DNA from: Actinomycetales bacterium JB111
GTDB taxonomy: Bacteria; Actinomycetota; Actinomycetes; Actinomycetales; Actinomycetaceae
DNA length: 64,000 nucleotides
Reading direction: 5' to 3'
Assembly (NCBI GenBank): GCA_900163555.1
Contig: FUHX01000043.1
Coordinates: 1-64,000 of the forward strand
Position numbers and translations under genes: made by a program. Of this stretch, positions 1 through 8,597 are shown piece by piece. Position 1 is the stretch's first letter. Each line of letters begins with the position of its first letter. A model generated the notes under the pieces. It searched no databases, had not been told where the DNA came from, and saw only the letters and a program-made list of their open reading frames with translations.

Positions 1-902
1 GCGGGACGGCGCCCGTCCCGTGTTGTCCGTCCCTGCCGCGCCGGGCGCCGTCCCGCCGGTCCGCCACCCCTCCGACCACCAGCCCTCCGACCGCCACCCG
101 CCCGTCCGCCACCGGTCCGGTCTCGCCGGACGGGCGCGTGCGTCGTCGCCTCCCGCAGCGCGCTCTCGCGCAGGAGCGCGGTCGCCATGTCCGCGCTGTC
201 CGGCAGCCGCACGCTCGATCGCCTGCCGAGCTCCGCGGCACGCGCGGCCAGTGCGCGTGCGGTCGGCCGCCTGCCGGGATCGTCGTCCAGCGCGTCGCGC
301 GTGAGCTGCTCGACCTGCTCGTCACCGCCGGCGAGCTCCCGCACCATCGCCGCCAGCGCCCAGACGTCGGATGCCGCGGACGCGGGTCCCCCGTCGACCC
401 GCTCGGGCGCCGTGAATCCGGGCGTCCCCGTCTCGATCCGGACGTCCCCCACGAGATCCACGAGCACCACCTCCCCCACCAGGTCGACGATGACGTTCGC
501 CGGCGAGACGTCCCCGTGCACCACCCCACGCGCGGCCAGGTGAGCGAGCGCGTCGCCGACGTCCGCGAGGATGCTCGCCGCCTCGGGCACGGTGAGGCCC
601 CCTCGCGCCGTACGGATCGAGGAGAGCGTCGCGCCCGGCACGAGGTCGGTGATGACGGCGAGCAACCCGCCCTCCAGCTCCACCACGTCGACCACCCGGG
701 CGAGATGGCGGTGCGGCGCCGTCAGGAGGGAGTTCAGGCGCCGCAGCATCGGATCCGCAACCGCAGCCTCTCCCCCGCGCGACTCGAGGAGCGAGCAGAT
801 GACGGCCCGCCCGGTCTCCTCCGCCGTCGCGCTGTAGACGCGCCCAGATCCTCCCGGCAGCCGCCGCGAGAGCCGGTAGCCGGGCACCGTGGGCGTGCGC
901 AC
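1..902 (-). CDS. Serine/threonine protein kinase, 3' part off the window
   Basis: Reading the minus strand from a GTG at 902 gives an open frame to the window edge with a small eukaryotic-type kinase fold. The order is a glycine loop (LPGGSGRVY, about residue 12), the hinge region, a catalytic loop HGDVSPANVIVD, a DFG-like VDLVGDV and GTPGFTAPE of the activation loop. After the kinase lobe comes a Gly/Arg/Pro-rich stretch with no transmembrane segment before the edge. The catalytic loop has HGD where canonical kinases have HRD, and the metal-binding DFG is DLVG, so activity could be weak. It likely signals by protein phosphorylation; the substrate is unknown. The gene lies 91 bases downstream of the MMPL gene on the same strand, so they may share a transcript. 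The start is uncertain because no good ribosome site precedes 902. Confidence 0.8.
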   Translation of the reverse strand, partial: MRTPTVPGYRLSRRLPGGSGRVYSATAEETGRAVICSLLESRGGEAAVADPMLRRLNSLLTAPHRHLARVVDVVELEGGLLAVITDLVPGATLSSIRTARGGLTVPEAASILADVGDALAHLAARGVVHGDVSPANVIVDLVGEVVLVDLVGDVRIETGTPGFTAPERVDGGPASAASDVWALAAMVRELAGGDEQVEQLTRDALDDDPGRRPTARALAARAAELGRRSSVRLPDSADMATALLRESALREATTHAPVRRDRTGGGRAGGGRRAGGRRGGGPAGRRPARQGRTTRDGRRP

Positions 903-993
903 GCCCGCTCGATCACGCCCGGCCGCTCCCCCGGAGCCACGTGCGGCCCGTCCGTCCGGACCGCCCGCACGCCGCGCCGCGGACCGCGTCCCG

Positions 994-3363
994 TCAGCGG
1001 TCCCCGTCCTCCACCGTCGTCGTCGACCCATCCCTCGAGCCAACCAGGCTCGAACGGTCCGCGTGCGACTCATCCACAGCCCGCGGGCCGTCGTCGGGCC
1101 GTCCACGGTGCGCAGGCCACCACACGGCGTTCCCGATGTCGTGCACGAGCGCGGGCACGAGCAGGCTGCGCACCACGAGCGTGTCGATGAGGACGCCGAG
1201 GGACACGATGATCGCGAGCTGCAGGAGGAAGAGCAGCGGAACCACCCCGAGCGCCGCGAAGGTCGCGGCCAGCACCACGCCGGCGGACGTGATGACCCCG
1301 CCCGTCACGGCCAGGGCCCTGCGCACGCCGCGTCTGGTCCCGAGACTGCGGGCCTCCTCGCGGGTGCGGGTCATGAGGAAGATCGTGTAGTCGATCCCGA
1401 GCGCCACGAGGAACACGAAGCCGAAGAGCGGCACGGTCGGATCCGCTCCCGGCAGGCGCAGGACGTGGTTGAACACGACCGCGACCAGACCCATCGCCGT
1501 GGCGAAGCTCAGCACGTTGGCGGCCAGCAGGAGGACCGGGGCGAGCACGGAGCGCAGGAGCACCATGAGCGTGAGCAGGATGACCACGAGCACCGCCGGG
1601 ATGACGACCCGCAGGTCCCGCTCGGCGCTCAGTCTCGTGTCCAGCGTCTCGGCCGCCGCCCCGCCGACCAGCGCGTCCGGATCGGCGTCGTGCACGGCGT
1701 CGCGCAGCCGCTCCACCGTCTCCACGGCCTCGTCCGTGTCCGCGGGCCCCTCCGTGGTCGCCGACAGGAGGACCCGGCCCCCGACGTCGTCGCTCGCCTC
1801 TCCGGGTCCGTCACCACCGGGCACGGCAGAGTCGGACTCGCCCGGCTCCCCCTCCCCGCCCCCGGGCCCGCCGGGCGCGCCGCCTGGCCCTCCCTCCGAC
1901 GCGGGATCGACCTGCGTCACGCCGTCGACGTCCTGGGCGGCCGTGATGACGTCGGCCGCCCGCTGCTCCGTCGTCACGATCGACACGGGCTGCACGGCGC
2001 CGGCCGGGAAGTGCTCGGCGAGGATCGCCTCGCCGTCGACCGCCTCGCTCTGCGCGAGGAAGACGTCGGACTGGCTCGTCCCGGTCGCCCGCAGGGTCGG
2101 CACGAGCGACGCGCCCGCCATGAGCGCGACGGCGGTGATCACCCAGACCCGGCGCGGACGACGGCCGATGAGCCGGGCGACGCGTCCCCACAGCCCGGGA
2201 CCGTCCTCCGCCCCCATGCTCTCGCCCGGTACGTCCCTGCCCTCGCCGCTCACCCGCGGCACCCGGGGCCAGTACATGACCCGCGCACGCCTGCCGCCGA
2301 TGAGGAGCATCGCGGGCAGGACGGTGAGCGCGGCGATGAGCGCGCTCGCGATGCCGATGGCGGCGATCGGGCCGAGCGAGGAGTTCGAGCCGAGGTCCGA
2401 CAGCAGGAGGCAGAGCAGCCCGAGCGCGACCGTCCCGGCGGATGCGGCGATCGGCGGCAGAGACGCACGCCACGCGGCGCGCATGGCCCGGTACGGACTC
2501 TCGTGGACCGCGAGCTCCTCGCGCTGCCGGGCAACCAGCAGCAGGCCGTAGTCGGTGGCCGCGCCGATCACGAGGATCGACATGATGCCCTGCGACTGGC
2601 CGCTCAGCTGGATGAGTCCCGCGTCCGCCAGGTGGTAGACCACCAGCCCGCTCAGCGAGAGCGCGAGCACGGACGTGAGCAGCACCGTGAACGGAAGGAT
2701 CGGCGACCGGTAGACGACGAGCAGGATGACGAGCACCACGCCGAGCGCGACCAGGAGGAGGAGCACGTCGATCGACCCGAACGCGTCGGTGAGGTCGGCG
2801 ACGAAGCCGGCCGGGCCGGTCAGCGCGGAGGTGAGCCCGGCGTCGGCGACGGGATCCGCGACGGCCGCCCGGGCGGCCTCCACCACGGCCCCGACGACGG
2901 ACTCGCCATCCGCGAGCGGCTCCTCGGTCAGCTCGGCGTCGATCGGGAGGATCACCATCGCCGCCTCGCCGTCCTCGGCGGGCACGACCACCGGGTCGGA
3001 GCCGAGCACGTCGGCAACCGTGAGGCCGCCCGGTAGGGCGGCATCCGCCGCCGCCTGCCCGAGCCCGTCGACGACGGCGAGGTCCTCGCCCGTGAGGGCT
3101 CCGCCGTCGGGCCGGGTGACGACGAGCAGCGCGGGGAGCGTGGACTGCGGGGAGATCTCGGCCTCCGCGGCGGCCGCGCGGACGGACTCCGCCCCGTCGG
3201 GCAGGAACTGCGCCGAGTCGTTGGTCTGGACCTCGCTCAGCTTCCCCATGGCCGGACCGCCGATGCCCGCGATCCCCACCCACGCCACGAGCACGAGGGC
3301 GACGATCACCGCGCGCAGCCAGCCGGGGATCCTTCGGGTTCTCGGGGATGTCTGTGCGGTCAC
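994..3363 (-). CDS. MMPL/RND-family membrane transporter
   Basis: This 789-residue protein has the layout of MMPL exporters: one N-terminal membrane helix (about 15-36), a large extracytoplasmic loop, a block of five helices (about 195-345), another helix near 405, a second loop and a last block of five helices (about 590-745). The second loop contains a Gly/Pro/Asp/Glu-rich low-complexity insert (GGPGGAPGGPGGGEGEPGES). Family members move lipids, glycolipids or small molecules out of the cell using the proton gradient; the substrate here cannot be told. The start is a GTG (MTAQTSP). It is divergent from the DUF4191 gene and upstream of the kinase gene on the same strand. Confidence 0.9.
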   Translation of the reverse strand: MTAQTSPRTRRIPGWLRAVIVALVLVAWVGIAGIGGPAMGKLSEVQTNDSAQFLPDGAESVRAAAAEAEISPQSTLPALLVVTRPDGGALTGEDLAVVDGLGQAAADAALPGGLTVADVLGSDPVVVPAEDGEAAMVILPIDAELTEEPLADGESVVGAVVEAARAAVADPVADAGLTSALTGPAGFVADLTDAFGSIDVLLLLVALGVVLVILLVVYRSPILPFTVLLTSVLALSLSGLVVYHLADAGLIQLSGQSQGIMSILVIGAATDYGLLLVARQREELAVHESPYRAMRAAWRASLPPIAASAGTVALGLLCLLLSDLGSNSSLGPIAAIGIASALIAALTVLPAMLLIGGRRARVMYWPRVPRVSGEGRDVPGESMGAEDGPGLWGRVARLIGRRPRRVWVITAVALMAGASLVPTLRATGTSQSDVFLAQSEAVDGEAILAEHFPAGAVQPVSIVTTEQRAADVITAAQDVDGVTQVDPASEGGPGGAPGGPGGGEGEPGESDSAVPGGDGPGEASDDVGGRVLLSATTEGPADTDEAVETVERLRDAVHDADPDALVGGAAAETLDTRLSAERDLRVVIPAVLVVILLTLMVLLRSVLAPVLLLAANVLSFATAMGLVAVVFNHVLRLPGADPTVPLFGFVFLVALGIDYTIFLMTRTREEARSLGTRRGVRRALAVTGGVITSAGVVLAATFAALGVVPLLFLLQLAIIVSLGVLIDTLVVRSLLVPALVHDIGNAVWWPAHRGRPDDGPRAVDESHADRSSLVGSRDGSTTTVEDGDR

Positions 3364-3524
3364 GGCGGGCTCACGTCCTCACGGTCGATGCTGGGCGTCC
3401 GCGGGTGCGGGCGGCGCGCATTGTGCCCAGCGTGCCACGGACCGACACGGCCGAACTGCAGCGCGGGTCGGCGGGATCCGCTCACGGCGTAGCGGCCGGG
3501 TGCGGCGCGCGCCGGACGGGCCGG

Positions 3525-3530
3525 TATCCT
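3525..3530 (+). promoter_or_regulatory. -10 box TATCCT, leaderless-type start
   Basis: TATCCT ends 9 bases before the ATG of the DUF4191 gene and no Shine-Dalgarno sequence lies between, so transcription probably begins at or next to the start codon. This is one of a series of such sites in the window. Confidence 0.45.
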
Positions 3531-3539
3531 GGCCGCATC

Positions 3540-4268
3540 ATGGCCCGCACCCCGAAGAACGCCGACGACGGCGAGAAGCAGAAGAAGCCCAAGAAGAAGC
3601 GCTGGTACCACCAGTTCGTCGAGGCTTACCAGATCACTGCCGAGCACAAGCCGGCGACCCCGTGGATCCTCGCCGGCACGTTCGTGGCGATCCTCGGCGT
3701 CGGTATCGGCCTCGGGTTCGTCGCGAACCACCCGATCTACTACGGCATCATCGCGTTCTTCGTCGCGCTCATCGCCGTGCTGTTCATCCTGGGCCGCATG
3801 ACCCGCACGGCCGCGTACGCGCGCGTCGAGGGACAGCTCGGTGCGGCGTCGGCGGCGCTCGGGCAGCTGGGCCGCGGCTGGTACGTCGAGGACGAGCCGT
3901 GCGCGTTCAGCCCCAAGCACCAGGACCTCGTCTTCCGCGCGGTCGGCAAGCCGGGCATCGTCCTCGTCTCGGAGGGGCCGTCGCACCGCGTGCAGCGCCT
4001 GCTCTCGGAGCAGAAGAAGAAGGCCGCGAACGTGCTCCCGGGCATCGAGGTGCACACGATCGAGGTCGGCCGCGACGAGGGGCAGGTTCCCCTGCCGAAC
4101 CTCGTCCCGAAGGTCAAGCGCCTGCGGGCCGAGCGCAAGCTGAGCTCCGCGGAGATCGCGACCGTGACGAAGCGCCTGCGCACGCTGCCCGGCATCCGCC
4201 AGGCCGTGCCGAAGGGCGTGGACCCGAACCGCGCCCGGCCGGACCGCAAGGGGATGCGCGGACGCTGA
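3540..4268 (+). CDS. DUF4191 family membrane protein
   Basis: 242 residues. A lysine-rich cytoplasmic N-terminus (KNADDGEKQKKPKKKRW) is followed by two adjacent membrane helices (about 42-64 and 68-88) and a basic, soluble C-terminal half. The composition and the position directly before an RDD protein and glnA match the actinobacterial DUF4191 family (Rv2219 in M. tuberculosis). Its molecular role is not established. The ATG at 3540 is chosen because the conserved Lys-rich start follows it and a -10 box sits 9 bases upstream; a longer frame upstream shows no conserved content. It is convergent with the RDD gene, with a strong hairpin between them. Confidence 0.9.
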   Translation: MARTPKNADDGEKQKKPKKKRWYHQFVEAYQITAEHKPATPWILAGTFVAILGVGIGLGFVANHPIYYGIIAFFVALIAVLFILGRMTRTAAYARVEGQLGAASAALGQLGRGWYVEDEPCAFSPKHQDLVFRAVGKPGIVLVSEGPSHRVQRLLSEQKKKAANVLPGIEVHTIEVGRDEGQVPLPNLVPKVKRLRAERKLSSAEIATVTKRLRTLPGIRQAVPKGVDPNRARPDRKGMRGR

Positions 4269-4326
4269 CCGCGTCGTCGGGCCGGTGACGCCGGATGGTT
4301 CATCCGCCGGCGGCGTGCCGTCGGAC

Positions 4327-4348
4327 CCGGGCGGGCGGTCCCGCCCGG
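4327..4348. terminator. Hairpin between convergent genes
   Basis: Perfect 9-bp arms CCGGGCGGG / CCCGCCCGG around CGGT, placed between the ends of the DUF4191 and RDD genes. There is no T-tract, as is common in actinomycetes. It can serve both directions. Confidence 0.6.
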
Positions 4349-4358
4349 ACGGTCCCGA

Positions 4359-4787
4359 CTACCTGGCCCGGGCCCGGACGAGGCGCGTGCGGGCGAGGTC
4401 GTCGTGCAGGGGAACGCCCGCGACCGTGCGCCACAGCGGCGGGAGCACGAGGCAGGTGAGGACCGTCCGCAGGACGATCGAGGGGAACGACGCGCGTCCC
4501 CGGCTGAGGCTCACGACGCGCAGGCCGAGCAGGAAGTGGCCGATCGACGAGCCCAGGAATCCGCCGACCAGGATCCGCTGCAGCGCGAAGATCCCGAGGA
4601 TGACGAACGGCTCGCCGTCGAAGAATCCGTAGGTGATGGCCATGGCGATGGCCCAGTCGATGGCGAGGGCGGCAAGCCTGCGGCCGAACGGTGCGCGCTC
4701 CTCGGGCCGGATCCGGTCGCGGTTCCGCGCGCCGGCACCTGCGCCGCCCGTCGGACGGCGGTCGGCTGGGGTCTTGGGGTTCGGCAC
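4359..4787 (-). CDS. RDD family membrane protein
   Basis: 142 residues. A charged N-terminus is followed by the RDD signature region (FGRRLAALAIDWAIA, about 34-48, with the R and D pair inside the first helix), then two more hydrophobic segments (about 57-83 and 107-125). RDD proteins are small membrane proteins, and some are linked to Na+/H+ antiport or stress; no function can be assigned here. Start GTG at 4787, with TAGACT ending 6 bases upstream (leaderless type). The same neighbour pair, DUF4191 plus RDD before glnA, is found in mycobacteria. Confidence 0.88.
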   Translation of the reverse strand: MPNPKTPADRRPTGGAGAGARNRDRIRPEERAPFGRRLAALAIDWAIAMAITYGFFDGEPFVILGIFALQRILVGGFLGSSIGHFLLGLRVVSLSRGRASFPSIVLRTVLTCLVLPPLWRTVAGVPLHDDLARTRLVRARAR

Positions 4788-4897
4788 CCGACAAGTCTAG
4801 GCGCCGGACGCGCTGCCGACCCGCGCGGGGTCGCCGGCCCGGTGGCGACGTGGGCGCCGCCTCACCGGACCCCCCGCAATCGCAGTCTCACCGCCAC

Positions 4898-4913
4898 GTA
4901 ACATGGCTGATAC
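4898..4913 (+). promoter_or_regulatory. Candidate GlnR box upstream of glnA
   Basis: GTAAC, six bases, then GATAC. This is one base away from the published GlnR pattern gTnAC-n6-GaAAC of actinomycetes and sits about 90 bp before the glnA start. No glnR gene is in the window, so this rests on the motif and the target gene only. Confidence 0.35.
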
Positions 4914-5000
4914 ATACGGGAGACGGCGGGGAAACGCTTCGTCGCTATCGTCGTCGCAACCGAGCCGGTCCCAGCCGGTCCACCCAACGAGGAGCCGCGG

Positions 5001-6425
5001 ATGTTTTCCAGCCCCGAAGAGGCCATCGCCTTCACCCGCAATGAGGGCGTCGAGTTCGTCGACGTCCGATTCTGCGACCTGCCGGGGGTGATGCAGCACT
5101 TCAGCATCCCGGTGAGCGGGTTCGACGAGTCGGCGTTCACCGACGGCCTGATGTTCGACGGATCCTCCATCCGCGGCTTCACGGCCATCCACGAGTCCGA
5201 CATGAAGCTCGTGCCGGACGTCTCCTCGGCATACGTCGACCCCTTCCGCAAGGCCAAGACGCTCGTCGTCAACTTCTCGGTCGTCGACCCCTTCACCTCG
5301 CAGCCGTACGACCGTGACCCCCGCATGGTCGCCGCGAAGGCCGAGTCGTACCTGAAGTCGACCGGCATCGCGGACACCGTCTTCTTCGGCGCCGAGGCCG
5401 AGTTCTACCTCTTCGACTCGATCCGCTACGACTCCAGCTCCTCCGAGAGCTACTACCACATCGACTCCGTCGAGGCCGCGTGGAACACCGGCCGCGAGGA
5501 GGAGGGCGGGAACCTCGGGTACAAGACCCGCTACAAGGGTGGCTACTTCCCCGTCTCCCCCAACGACCACTTCGCCGACCTGCGCGACGACATGGTCAAG
5601 ATCATGAGCCAGGTCGGCCTCGACGTCGAGCGCGCGCACCACGAGGTGGGCACCGCCGGCCAGCAGGAGATCAACTACCGGTTCGACTCGCTGCGCAACG
5701 CGGCCGACGACGTCATGAAGTTCAAGTACGTCATCAAGAACGTGGCGTGGGAGAACGGCAAGTCGGCCACCTTCATGCCGAAGCCGCTGTTCGGCGACAA
5801 CGGCTCGGGCATGCACTGCCACCAGTCGCTGTGGAAGAACGGTGAGCCGCTGTTCTACGACGAGCAGGGATACGGCGGCCTGTCCGACATCGCGCGCTGG
5901 TACGTGGGCGGACTTCTCCACCACGCGCCCTCGCTGCTGGCCTTCACGAACCCGACGCTGAACTCGTTCCACCGTCTCGTGCCCGGCTTCGAGGCCCCCG
6001 TCAACCTCGTGTACTCGGCACGCAACCGCTCCGCCTGCATCCGCATCCCGGTCACGGGCTCCTCCGCGAAGGCGAAGCGCATCGAGTTCCGCGTGCCGGA
6101 CCCGAGCTCGAACCCGTACCTCGCGTTCTCGGCCATGCTCATGGCCGGCCTCGACGGCATCAAGAACCGCATCGAGCCGCCGGAGCCGATCGACAAGGAC
6201 CTCTACGAGCTCCCGCCGGAGGAGCACGCCCAGATCGAGCAGGTCCCGGACTCGCTCGAGGGTGCGCTCAAGGCGCTCGAGGAGGACAACGACTACCTCA
6301 CCGAGGGTGACGTCTTCACGCCGGGCCTCATCGAGGCGTGGATCGACTACAAGCGCACCAACGAGATCGACCCGATCCGTCAGCGCCCCCACCCGTATGA
6401 GTTCGCCCTGTACTACGACATCTGA
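5001..6425 (+). CDS. glnA: Glutamine synthetase type I
   Basis: 474 residues, the normal length for a dodecameric bacterial GSI. It makes glutamine from glutamate, ammonia and ATP in the cytoplasm. The latch and beta-grasp N-terminal domain runs to about residue 105. The catalytic domain has the metal and substrate motifs [35 protein letters not shown], the ATP motif [12 protein letters not shown] and NRSACIRIP. The sequence [10 protein letters not shown] carries the tyrosine (Tyr402) that GlnE adenylylates, so it belongs to the regulated GSI-beta type like M. tuberculosis GlnA1. GAGGAG lies 8 bases before the ATG. The adenylyltransferase GlnE and a second synthetase are encoded 8-13 kb downstream. 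A hairpin follows the stop. Confidence 0.98.
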   Translation: MFSSPEEAIAFTRNEGVEFVDVRFCDLPGVMQHFSIPVSGFDESAFTDGLMFDGSSIRGFTAIHESDMKLVPDVSSAYVDPFRKAKTLVVNFSVVDPFTSQPYDRDPRMVAAKAESYLKSTGIADTVFFGAEAEFYLFDSIRYDSSSSESYYHIDSVEAAWNTGREEEGGNLGYKTRYKGGYFPVSPNDHFADLRDDMVKIMSQVGLDVERAHHEVGTAGQQEINYRFDSLRNAADDVMKFKYVIKNVAWENGKSATFMPKPLFGDNGSGMHCHQSLWKNGEPLFYDEQGYGGLSDIARWYVGGLLHHAPSLLAFTNPTLNSFHRLVPGFEAPVNLVYSARNRSACIRIPVTGSSAKAKRIEFRVPDPSSNPYLAFSAMLMAGLDGIKNRIEPPEPIDKDLYELPPEEHAQIEQVPDSLEGALKALEEDNDYLTEGDVFTPGLIEAWIDYKRTNEIDPIRQRPHPYEFALYYDI

Positions 6426-6426
6426 T

Positions 6427-6446
6427 CCGAGGGTCTGCACCCTCGG
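6427..6446 (+). terminator. Hairpin after glnA
   Basis: 8-bp arms CCGAGGGT / ACCCTCGG with loop CTGC, beginning one base after the glnA stop. No T-tract. Confidence 0.65.
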
Positions 6447-6459
6447 CTGGTAGGCGCCA

Positions 6460-6518
6460 CGAACGGCGGCCGACCTGCGGAAGCGTCCGACGACGATTCC
6501 CGGGTCGGTCGCCGTTCG
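6460..6518. repeat. Imperfect inverted repeat, 15-bp arms
   Basis: CGAACGGCGGCCGAC (6460-6474) pairs with GTCGGTCGCCGTTCG (6504-6518) with one mismatch that becomes a G-U pair in RNA; the loop is 29 bases. It lies between the end of glnA and the end of a convergent small gene and may act as a second, bidirectional terminator. Confidence 0.45.
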
Positions 6519-6535
6519 TCGCGTTGGGGCGTGGC

Positions 6536-6661
6536 TCAGGTCGACCGGTCGGCGGTCACGCGGTCGAGGAGGTCGCCAGATGCGTCGTCCGACATCCGGA
6601 CGTACGTCTGGTCCCGGGTCCCGTCGGGTTTCTCGCGCCATGCCACGACGCCGTCGCTCAT
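6536..6661 (-). CDS. Small hypothetical protein, 41 residues, overlaps upstream ORF
   Basis: Starts MSDGVVAWREKPDG and ends DLLDRVTADRST. It begins with ATGA overlapping the stop codon of the ORF at 6658-6879, and GAGCGGGGG precedes the ATG, so it looks translationally coupled to that ORF. I do not recognise it; there is no membrane segment or known motif. It could instead be the natural continuation of the upstream ORF after a frameshift, since the two together would make one protein of about 115 residues. Confidence 0.4.
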   Translation of the reverse strand: MSDGVVAWREKPDGTRDQTYVRMSDDASGDLLDRVTADRST

Positions 6662-6879
6662 CCCCCGCTCGAGCCGAGGCGCACGCGCCAGGACCGACGG
6701 CGGAGCAGCAGCTCCCACACGTCCATCTGCTCCGGTCCCCGGCAGGAGACGACCTGCCAGCCCGAGTCGATCAGCCGCCGGGCGAACTCGGCAGCGTGCG
6801 GGTCTCTAGGTTCGAGGTGTGCGAGGAACGGGGCTGTCGACCGGTCGCGACCGGGTCCCGGACGTCCTGCTCGTGTCAT
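6658..6879 (-). CDS. Small hypothetical protein, 73 residues
   Basis: Arg-rich N-terminus followed by HAAEFARRLIDSGWQVVS and QMDVWELLLRRR, which reads like an alpha/beta segment. No family recognised. Start ATG 6879 is supported by CAGAGT ending 6 bases upstream, the same leaderless spacing seen at many genes here. It lies downstream of the PfkB kinase gene on the same strand. A longer version could start at 6993, three bases after the kinase stop. Confidence 0.4.
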   Translation of the reverse strand: MTRAGRPGPGRDRSTAPFLAHLEPRDPHAAEFARRLIDSGWQVVSCRGPEQMDVWELLLRRRSWRVRLGSSGG

Positions 6880-6996
6880 CCGCACACTCTGCCAGCCAGG
6901 CGTCCAGGACCCGTCGCCGCCCCTCGCCTGCACGAGGCACCTTCCCTGCGGCCGGCCGCAGACCAATCTCGCCCGCGGCCGGCCATCACCCATGCC

Positions 6997-7947
6997 TCAG
7001 GCAGCCGGGATGCTGCTCCGGAACTCGTTCGCCTGCTCGTAGGACTCCAGTCCGGCGTCGGAGCCGAGCCCGGTCGCCACGAGCGACCCACACGCCATGC
7101 CGAGACGCGCGGCTTCCTCGACGGACTCGCCGTCGAGCAACCCGCGGATCAGGCCGGAGGCGAAGGCGTCGCCGCAGCCGGTCGTGTCGACGACGTCGAC
7201 CGCGACGGTCGGCATGCGGGCGTCGATGCTGTCCTTCGTGCTGATGGAGACACCCTCCGCCCCCAGGGTGATGATCGCGGTCCCCACCCCGCGGTCGAGG
7301 AACCACCGTGCGGCGTCGGCGTAGTTGTCGGCGCCCGTGAGGAGCAGGGAGTCGGCGTCGGACGGGAGGATGTAGTCGATGAGCGGCAGGATCGGGTCGA
7401 GCGCGGCGTGGTCCGACTCGCCGCCGTCGGTCGGCAGCAGGTCGACCGTCACCGTGATGCCGCGCTCCTTGACCCGCGTGAGGAACTCGACACTCGGGGC
7501 GCCGTCGATCCCCGGCATGAGGCCGACGCCGCCCAGGTGGATGTGCTCGATCCCCTCGAGCGCCTCGTCGCCGAGGTCCTGCGGGGCGATGAGCCCGTTG
7601 GCGCCGACGACGTGCAGCGCCGGACGGGAGCCGTCCCTGCGGATGTTGAGCATGGACGCCGAGGTCGGTCCGGCCGGGTCGGTGCGCAGTCCCGAGACCT
7701 CGACGCCCTCGCGGGTCATCTGGTCCCGGACGAACTGCCCGAGCGCGTCGTCGCCGACGACGCCGGTCGTCACCACCGGCACGCCGAGCCGCGCAAGGTT
7801 CACGGCCGGTGCGGCCGCCGTGCCGGCGACGGTCAGCTTGATCTCGTCGAGCAGGGTGAGCCCCTGCCCCTCGGGGATCGCGTCGACGTAGCGTCCCAGG
7901 ACGTCAGCGATGTGCAGGCCGATGGTGCGAACTCGAGCAGTGGTCAC
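6997..7947 (-). CDS. PfkB-family carbohydrate kinase
   Basis: 316 residues, the usual length of ribokinase/PfkB enzymes. The N-terminal half has the substrate-binding lid (VAGTAAAPAVNLARLGV). The C-terminal PfkB signature DTTGCGDAFASGL (about 258-270) includes the catalytic Asp and the anion hole. Such kinases phosphorylate sugars, nucleosides or related alcohols with ATP; the substrate cannot be assigned. AGGAGAC precedes the GTG start, and a TTGCCA/TAGACT promoter is visible upstream. The two small ORFs downstream may be co-transcribed. Confidence 0.9.
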   Translation of the reverse strand: MTTARVRTIGLHIADVLGRYVDAIPEGQGLTLLDEIKLTVAGTAAAPAVNLARLGVPVVTTGVVGDDALGQFVRDQMTREGVEVSGLRTDPAGPTSASMLNIRRDGSRPALHVVGANGLIAPQDLGDEALEGIEHIHLGGVGLMPGIDGAPSVEFLTRVKERGITVTVDLLPTDGGESDHAALDPILPLIDYILPSDADSLLLTGADNYADAARWFLDRGVGTAIITLGAEGVSISTKDSIDARMPTVAVDVVDTTGCGDAFASGLIRGLLDGESVEEAARLGMACGSLVATGLGSDAGLESYEQANEFRSSIPAA

Positions 7948-8003
7948 GGTGTCTCCTGTGCCTCGTCGGTGATGGTCAGCAGTCCGATGTGGACGTCACA
8001 GGA

Positions 8004-8031
8004 AGTCTAGACGTGATATGACATGTGGCAA
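8004..8031 (-). promoter_or_regulatory. Promoter of the PfkB kinase gene
   Basis: On the minus strand TTGCCA (8031-8026), a 16-base spacer and TAGACT (8009-8004). The spacer is unusually AT-rich for this genome and contains ATGTCATATCAC, which could be an operator. Confidence 0.5.
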
Positions 8032-8048
8032 CGGTCGCCGGCGACCCG

Positions 8049-8588
8049 CTACTCCCCCACGCGCCCGTCGATCGACTCCCGCAGCAGGTCGGCGTGCCCG
8101 TTGTGCCGGGAGTACTCCTCGACCATGTGGGTGAGGATCCAACGCAGGCTCATCGCCCGGCCGTCCGGGTAGGGACGCTTCATCAGCGAGCCGAGCCCCT
8201 CGGTCTCGTACACCCGCCGGGATGCCTCGCGCGCACGCGACGCCGACGTCTCCCACAGCGTGCGCACGTCGGCCGGATCGTCGGTCAGCGCGGTCTCCCA
8301 CTCCCAGTCGGGGGTCGCCTTCCAGTCGACGCCCGACCACGGCTCCCGCTCCGGCTCGTTGCCCAGGCAGTACCCGAACCAGTCGTCCTCGACCAGTGCA
8401 AGGTGCTTCATCATGCCGACGAGGGTCATCGCGCTCGGCGGGAGGGGTTGTCGCAGCTGCTCTGCGCTCAGGCCCGCGCACTTCCACGCGAACGTCGCCC
8501 GCTGGAAGTCCAGGAACCCGTTCAAGGTCTCCCACTCGCCTGCCGCGTCGGGGGGTTCGGGCCGGTTGTCCTCCAGTTCTGTCGTCAT
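8049..8588 (-). CDS. DinB/DUF664 family protein
   Basis: 179 residues, mostly helical, in the pattern of DinB-like proteins with a DUF664 signature: an N-terminal helix, LVGMMKHLALVEDDWF (first metal-binding His region), and a C-terminal helix WILTHMVEEYSRHNGHADLLRE with the other two His ligands. Relatives include thiol-dependent (mycothiol or bacillithiol) S-transferases and isomerases. The product probably binds a divalent metal and may use mycothiol; the substrate is unknown. Start ATG with TAGGTT ending 6 bases upstream (leaderless type). The methyltransferase gene ends 9 bases upstream, but the local -10 box suggests its own promoter. Confidence 0.85.
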   Translation of the reverse strand: MTTELEDNRPEPPDAAGEWETLNGFLDFQRATFAWKCAGLSAEQLRQPLPPSAMTLVGMMKHLALVEDDWFGYCLGNEPEREPWSGVDWKATPDWEWETALTDDPADVRTLWETSASRAREASRRVYETEGLGSLMKRPYPDGRAMSLRWILTHMVEEYSRHNGHADLLRESIDGRVGE

Positions 8589-8597
8589 CCGCCCAAC

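Noticed and set aside
889-3036. Long open frame (715 codons) on the + strand opposite the MMPL gene
   Set aside because: It is a GC-driven antisense shadow; it is Arg/His/Asp-rich with no domain, while the minus frame is a clear MMPL transporter.
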